A stretch of DNA of 7,718 nt from the NCBI GenBank assembly GCA_003520425.1, contig DOUU01000131.1:2545-10262 (forward strand), written 5' to 3'. The stretch's first letter is position 1; each line of letters starts with the position of its first letter. A model generated the notes under the pieces. It saw only the letters and a program-made list of their open reading frames with translations, ran no database searches and was not told the DNA's origin. This document shows, piece by piece, positions 6,457-7,718 of this stretch. The DNA comes from Deltaproteobacteria bacterium (GTDB lineage Bacteria > Myxococcota_A > UBA9160). The position numbers and the translations under genes are program-made.

Positions 6457-6928
6457 TCATTCACGGCCAGCACTGGACACGGCGCGCTGGACATCTTCAC
6501 GCCAAAGACGCGTGTGTTTGAGCAGCGCTTCGGCCACCGCAACGATTTCGTGCCAGTGCTTGTCGACGAAGCGCCTCGCCAGCTCCTCCTGCTCCCTCCA
6601 GAACGCACTCCCTTCGGCGTAAAGTCCCGCGTTCACTGCCTCGGTCTTCGCGCGCAGGTAGTCGTCCGCTGCGCTATCGCGGCAGGAGCGGCTCGTTGCC
6701 CTCTCTTCGGCCTGACGTCCTGCCATTCGCTGGATCATCAAATCTTGGACCAGCGCGCGGTTTGCTGGGGTTTTTCGCGTCAACCGAACCCTGACAGTGG
6801 GTGAGATCCAATCCGTTGCCTGGAGGCTCGATCGTCACAAAAACGAGATTGCCCGGCACATCGAGGTAGAACGATGCAACGGCGTGCCCCGCCTCGTGAT
6901 AGGCAGTGGAGCGGCGGTCATGCGGCAT
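6457..6928 (-). pseudogene. FtsH/M41-like zinc peptidase, small stand-alone form, split by a frameshift
   Basis: Two overlapping minus-strand frames together resemble the peptidase domain of FtsH without the AAA+ ATPase. The first (from ATG 6928, stop at 6674) starts MPHDRRSTAYHEAGHAVASF: HEAGH at residues 11-15 is the HExxH zinc site, with Glu12 catalytic. It then loses family resemblance after THCQGSV. The second frame (about 6783 to the stop at 6457) continues with LMIQRMAGRQAEE, equivalent to the LAGRAAEE helix of M41 enzymes, then DSAADDYLRAKTEA, which may supply the third zinc ligand (Asp), and ends in a helical tail with ALLKHTRLWREDVQ, like the FtsH LLE-x-ETL end. Reading one base fewer gives a continuous 156-aa protein. 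A likely place is the run on the plus strand GGGGTTTTT (6767-6775). The cause could be a real mutation, a sequencing error or programmed frameshifting. AGGA lies six bases before ATG 6928. No membrane segment is seen, so it is probably cytoplasmic. The M41-like call is good; whether the gene is dead is open. Confidence 0.65.
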
Positions 6929-7100
6929 TGCTCATCCTGAAATCACCGGAGTTCGTCCTGTCGATCGAGCTGCGCGATGCGCAATCTGGCGTCGGCTCGA
7001 AGCCCGTTCGCGATCGCGACTCTGCGCAGCCCCTCCTAGCCAGGCGCTCTGCTCCTTTGGTGCGCGCAAGCGCCGAGTCTAGAGCCTCGGTGGAATTCAA
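6918..7100 (-). CDS. Possible small protein, 60 aa, unknown
   Basis: An open frame from TTG 7100 to the TGA at 6918, rich in Arg, Ser and Ala, with no motif I recognise. Its start overlaps the stop of the upstream frame (TTGA, 4 bases) and its stop overlaps the start of the M41-like gene by 11 bases, an arrangement typical of translational coupling. Third-position GC, counted by hand, is about 70 percent, not decisive in DNA this GC-rich. No clear ribosome site. It may equally be a chance frame or the decayed end of another gene. Confidence 0.2.
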   Translation of the reverse strand: MNSTEALDSALARTKGAERLARRGCAESRSRTGFEPTPDCASRSSIDRTNSGDFRMSNAA

Positions 7101-7627
7101 GGAACTCTGCCGCTCTGTGCCCCCGCCAGTCTAGCGGGAGGGAGCAGTCGCTCCGGTAGACGGATTCCCCGGGTTCTCTCGTCATCGCCCACCGCACCCA
7201 ACGCCACGACCTCGGCGTAATAGTCGTTGGGCGCGCGAGGTCCGCCCGCCCCCGGCGCCGCCGCACCGACGAAGCTCCTCTCGGCTTCGTCGGCCGGCGC
7301 CGGCTTCCGGGCGCTCACGGTTTGCTCGGATCCACTTGGCTTCCGTGCTGCTTCACTCACAACGGAGCGCCTCCGCCAATGCGCCGCGCGGATCCTGCCA
7401 TCCTCGGAGATCGCATGGTGTGTGAGCCGCGCACTGGTGCCCACAGAACAGGCGGGATCGAGACAGCCGCAGATGAAGCCCTGGATCGACTCGTCGCCGA
7501 TGAGGATTCCTGCGGCGCTACGCCACGAGTAAATGGGTCGGTTTGCCCCAATCTGCTTCCAGACCTTGGTCAAACTGCCCTTCAGGCTCGACCAGGAATG
7601 GCGTTGCCAGGTTTCATTCGATGGCAC
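7097..7627 (-). CDS. Hypothetical protein, 176 aa, unknown family
   Basis: Minus-strand frame from GTG 7627 to TGA 7097; I do not recognise the family. The first half (residues about 1-90) looks protein-like: it is rich in Trp near the start, has a short hydrophobic stretch GILIGDESIQGFICGC, a CGCLDPAC cysteine cluster near residues 54-61 that might bind a metal, and HHAISEDGRIRAAHWRR. Codons here are GC-rich at the third position, more so than in the competing plus-strand frame at 7322-7657. From about residue 95 the protein becomes Ala/Pro/Gly/Arg-rich and low in complexity, and this part contains the inverted repeat at 7266-7304, so the true end may lie earlier or the tail may be disordered. 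No ribosome site precedes GTG 7627 and an in-frame stop lies just upstream, so the start is uncertain. The stop overlaps the next frame by four bases. Confidence 0.4.
   Translation of the reverse strand: MPSNETWQRHSWSSLKGSLTKVWKQIGANRPIYSWRSAAGILIGDESIQGFICGCLDPACSVGTSARLTHHAISEDGRIRAAHWRRRSVVSEAARKPSGSEQTVSARKPAPADEAERSFVGAAAPGAGGPRAPNDYYAEVVALGAVGDDERTRGIRLPERLLPPARLAGAQSGRVP
7266..7304. repeat. 10-bp perfect inverted repeat plus adjacent GC palindrome
   Basis: CCGACGAAGC (7266-7275) and GCTTCGTCGG (7284-7293) are perfect complements around the 8-base loop TCCTCTCG. The last base of the second arm begins a 12-base self-complementary palindrome, GCCGGCGCCGGC (7293-7304). The pair would fold strongly in RNA from either strand. 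It lies inside the hypothetical frame 7097-7627, at the point where that protein turns low-complexity. It could be a terminator of a shorter minus-strand gene, a REP-like element or coincidence in GC-rich DNA. Only one copy is seen in this window. Confidence 0.5.
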
Positions 7628-7718
7628 GATTGCTGCAGTTATTCAGACGAAGGGTAGCGACCTTCGCAGGAAAACGAGCGATGAGGCGAATTGGGGCAAA
7701 GCCCTTCGAGCGGCCGCC
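7628..7718. other. Right edge, no gene called
   Basis: 91 bases upstream of the hypothetical gene. CGAAGG (7648-7653) and CCTTCG (7661-7666) form a six-pair hairpin around a 7-base loop. All three minus-strand frames are open to the right edge for 24 to 34 codons before stops, so the tail of another minus-strand gene could lie here, but nothing is recognisable. Confidence 0.25.

Noticed and set aside
7322..7657. Plus-strand open frame of 111 codons overlapping the hypothetical minus-strand gene
   Set aside because: Lower third-position GC than the minus-strand frame, no ribosome site and no recognisable motif; most likely the shadow.
7542..7700. 11-bp inverted repeat TTTGCCCCAAT (7542-7552) and ATTGGGGCAAA (7690-7700), as possible mobile-element ends
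   Set aside because: Several 11-base inverted matches are expected by chance in a window this size, there is no transposase between them, and no flanking target duplication is visible.
7710..7717. GCGGCCGC (NotI-type site) at the very end of the window, as a sign of vector or a cloning junction
   Set aside because: Such octamers occur naturally in GC-rich genomes, and no vector sequence follows.
1..7718. tRNA, rRNA, riboswitch or CRISPR repeat
   Set aside because: No cloverleaf-like arms, conserved rRNA blocks or regularly spaced direct repeats were seen on reading; a covariance-model search was not possible.

Overview
The window is GC-rich bacterial chromosomal DNA with four confident protein genes, one broken gene and a less certain right-hand flank. 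Gene content (a eukaryote-like alkyl-DHAP synthase, a secreted serpin, a family III CoA-transferase and an SDR) together with the GC-rich codon use would fit a myxobacterium-like or other large-genome soil or marine bacterium. That is inference: no rRNA, tRNA or other marker gene is present to place it. I see no CRISPR array, no intact insertion sequence and no clear phage gene.

Layout. From the left: a plus-strand alkyldihydroxyacetonephosphate synthase (147-1952, possibly starting at 87), which makes the ether bond of ether lipids. It converges on a minus-strand family III CoA-transferase (2149-3558), and the gap between them holds two small GC-rich hairpins. Upstream of the CoA-transferase, on the same strand but 249 bases away, is a signal-peptide-bearing serpin (3808-5055). 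A 378-base divergent spacer (5056-5433) separates the serpin from a plus-strand short-chain dehydrogenase of the retinol-dehydrogenase-like type (5434-6396). This converges on a minus-strand small zinc-peptidase-like gene of the FtsH/M41 type (6457-6928), whose HEAGH half and C-terminal half are in different frames. Further right (6918-7627) are two minus-strand open frames of unknown function, abutting each other and the peptidase with short overlaps. The longer one contains a 10-bp perfect inverted repeat next to a 12-base GC palindrome.

How the genes may work together. No single pathway is forced by the sequence. The alkyl-DHAP synthase implies ether-lipid synthesis, and the next step of that pathway in eukaryotes (alkyl-DHAP reduction) is done by an SDR, so the SDR is a speculative partner; nothing in its sequence proves this. 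The serpin is probably exported and guards against an unknown protease. Gene orientation (+, -, -, +, -, -, -) and the large spacers argue against one operon. I did not find a convincing undescribed system. The items most worth checking are the frame-broken HEAGH gene with its overlapping upstream frames, the serpin reactive loop, and the inverted repeat near 7266-7304.
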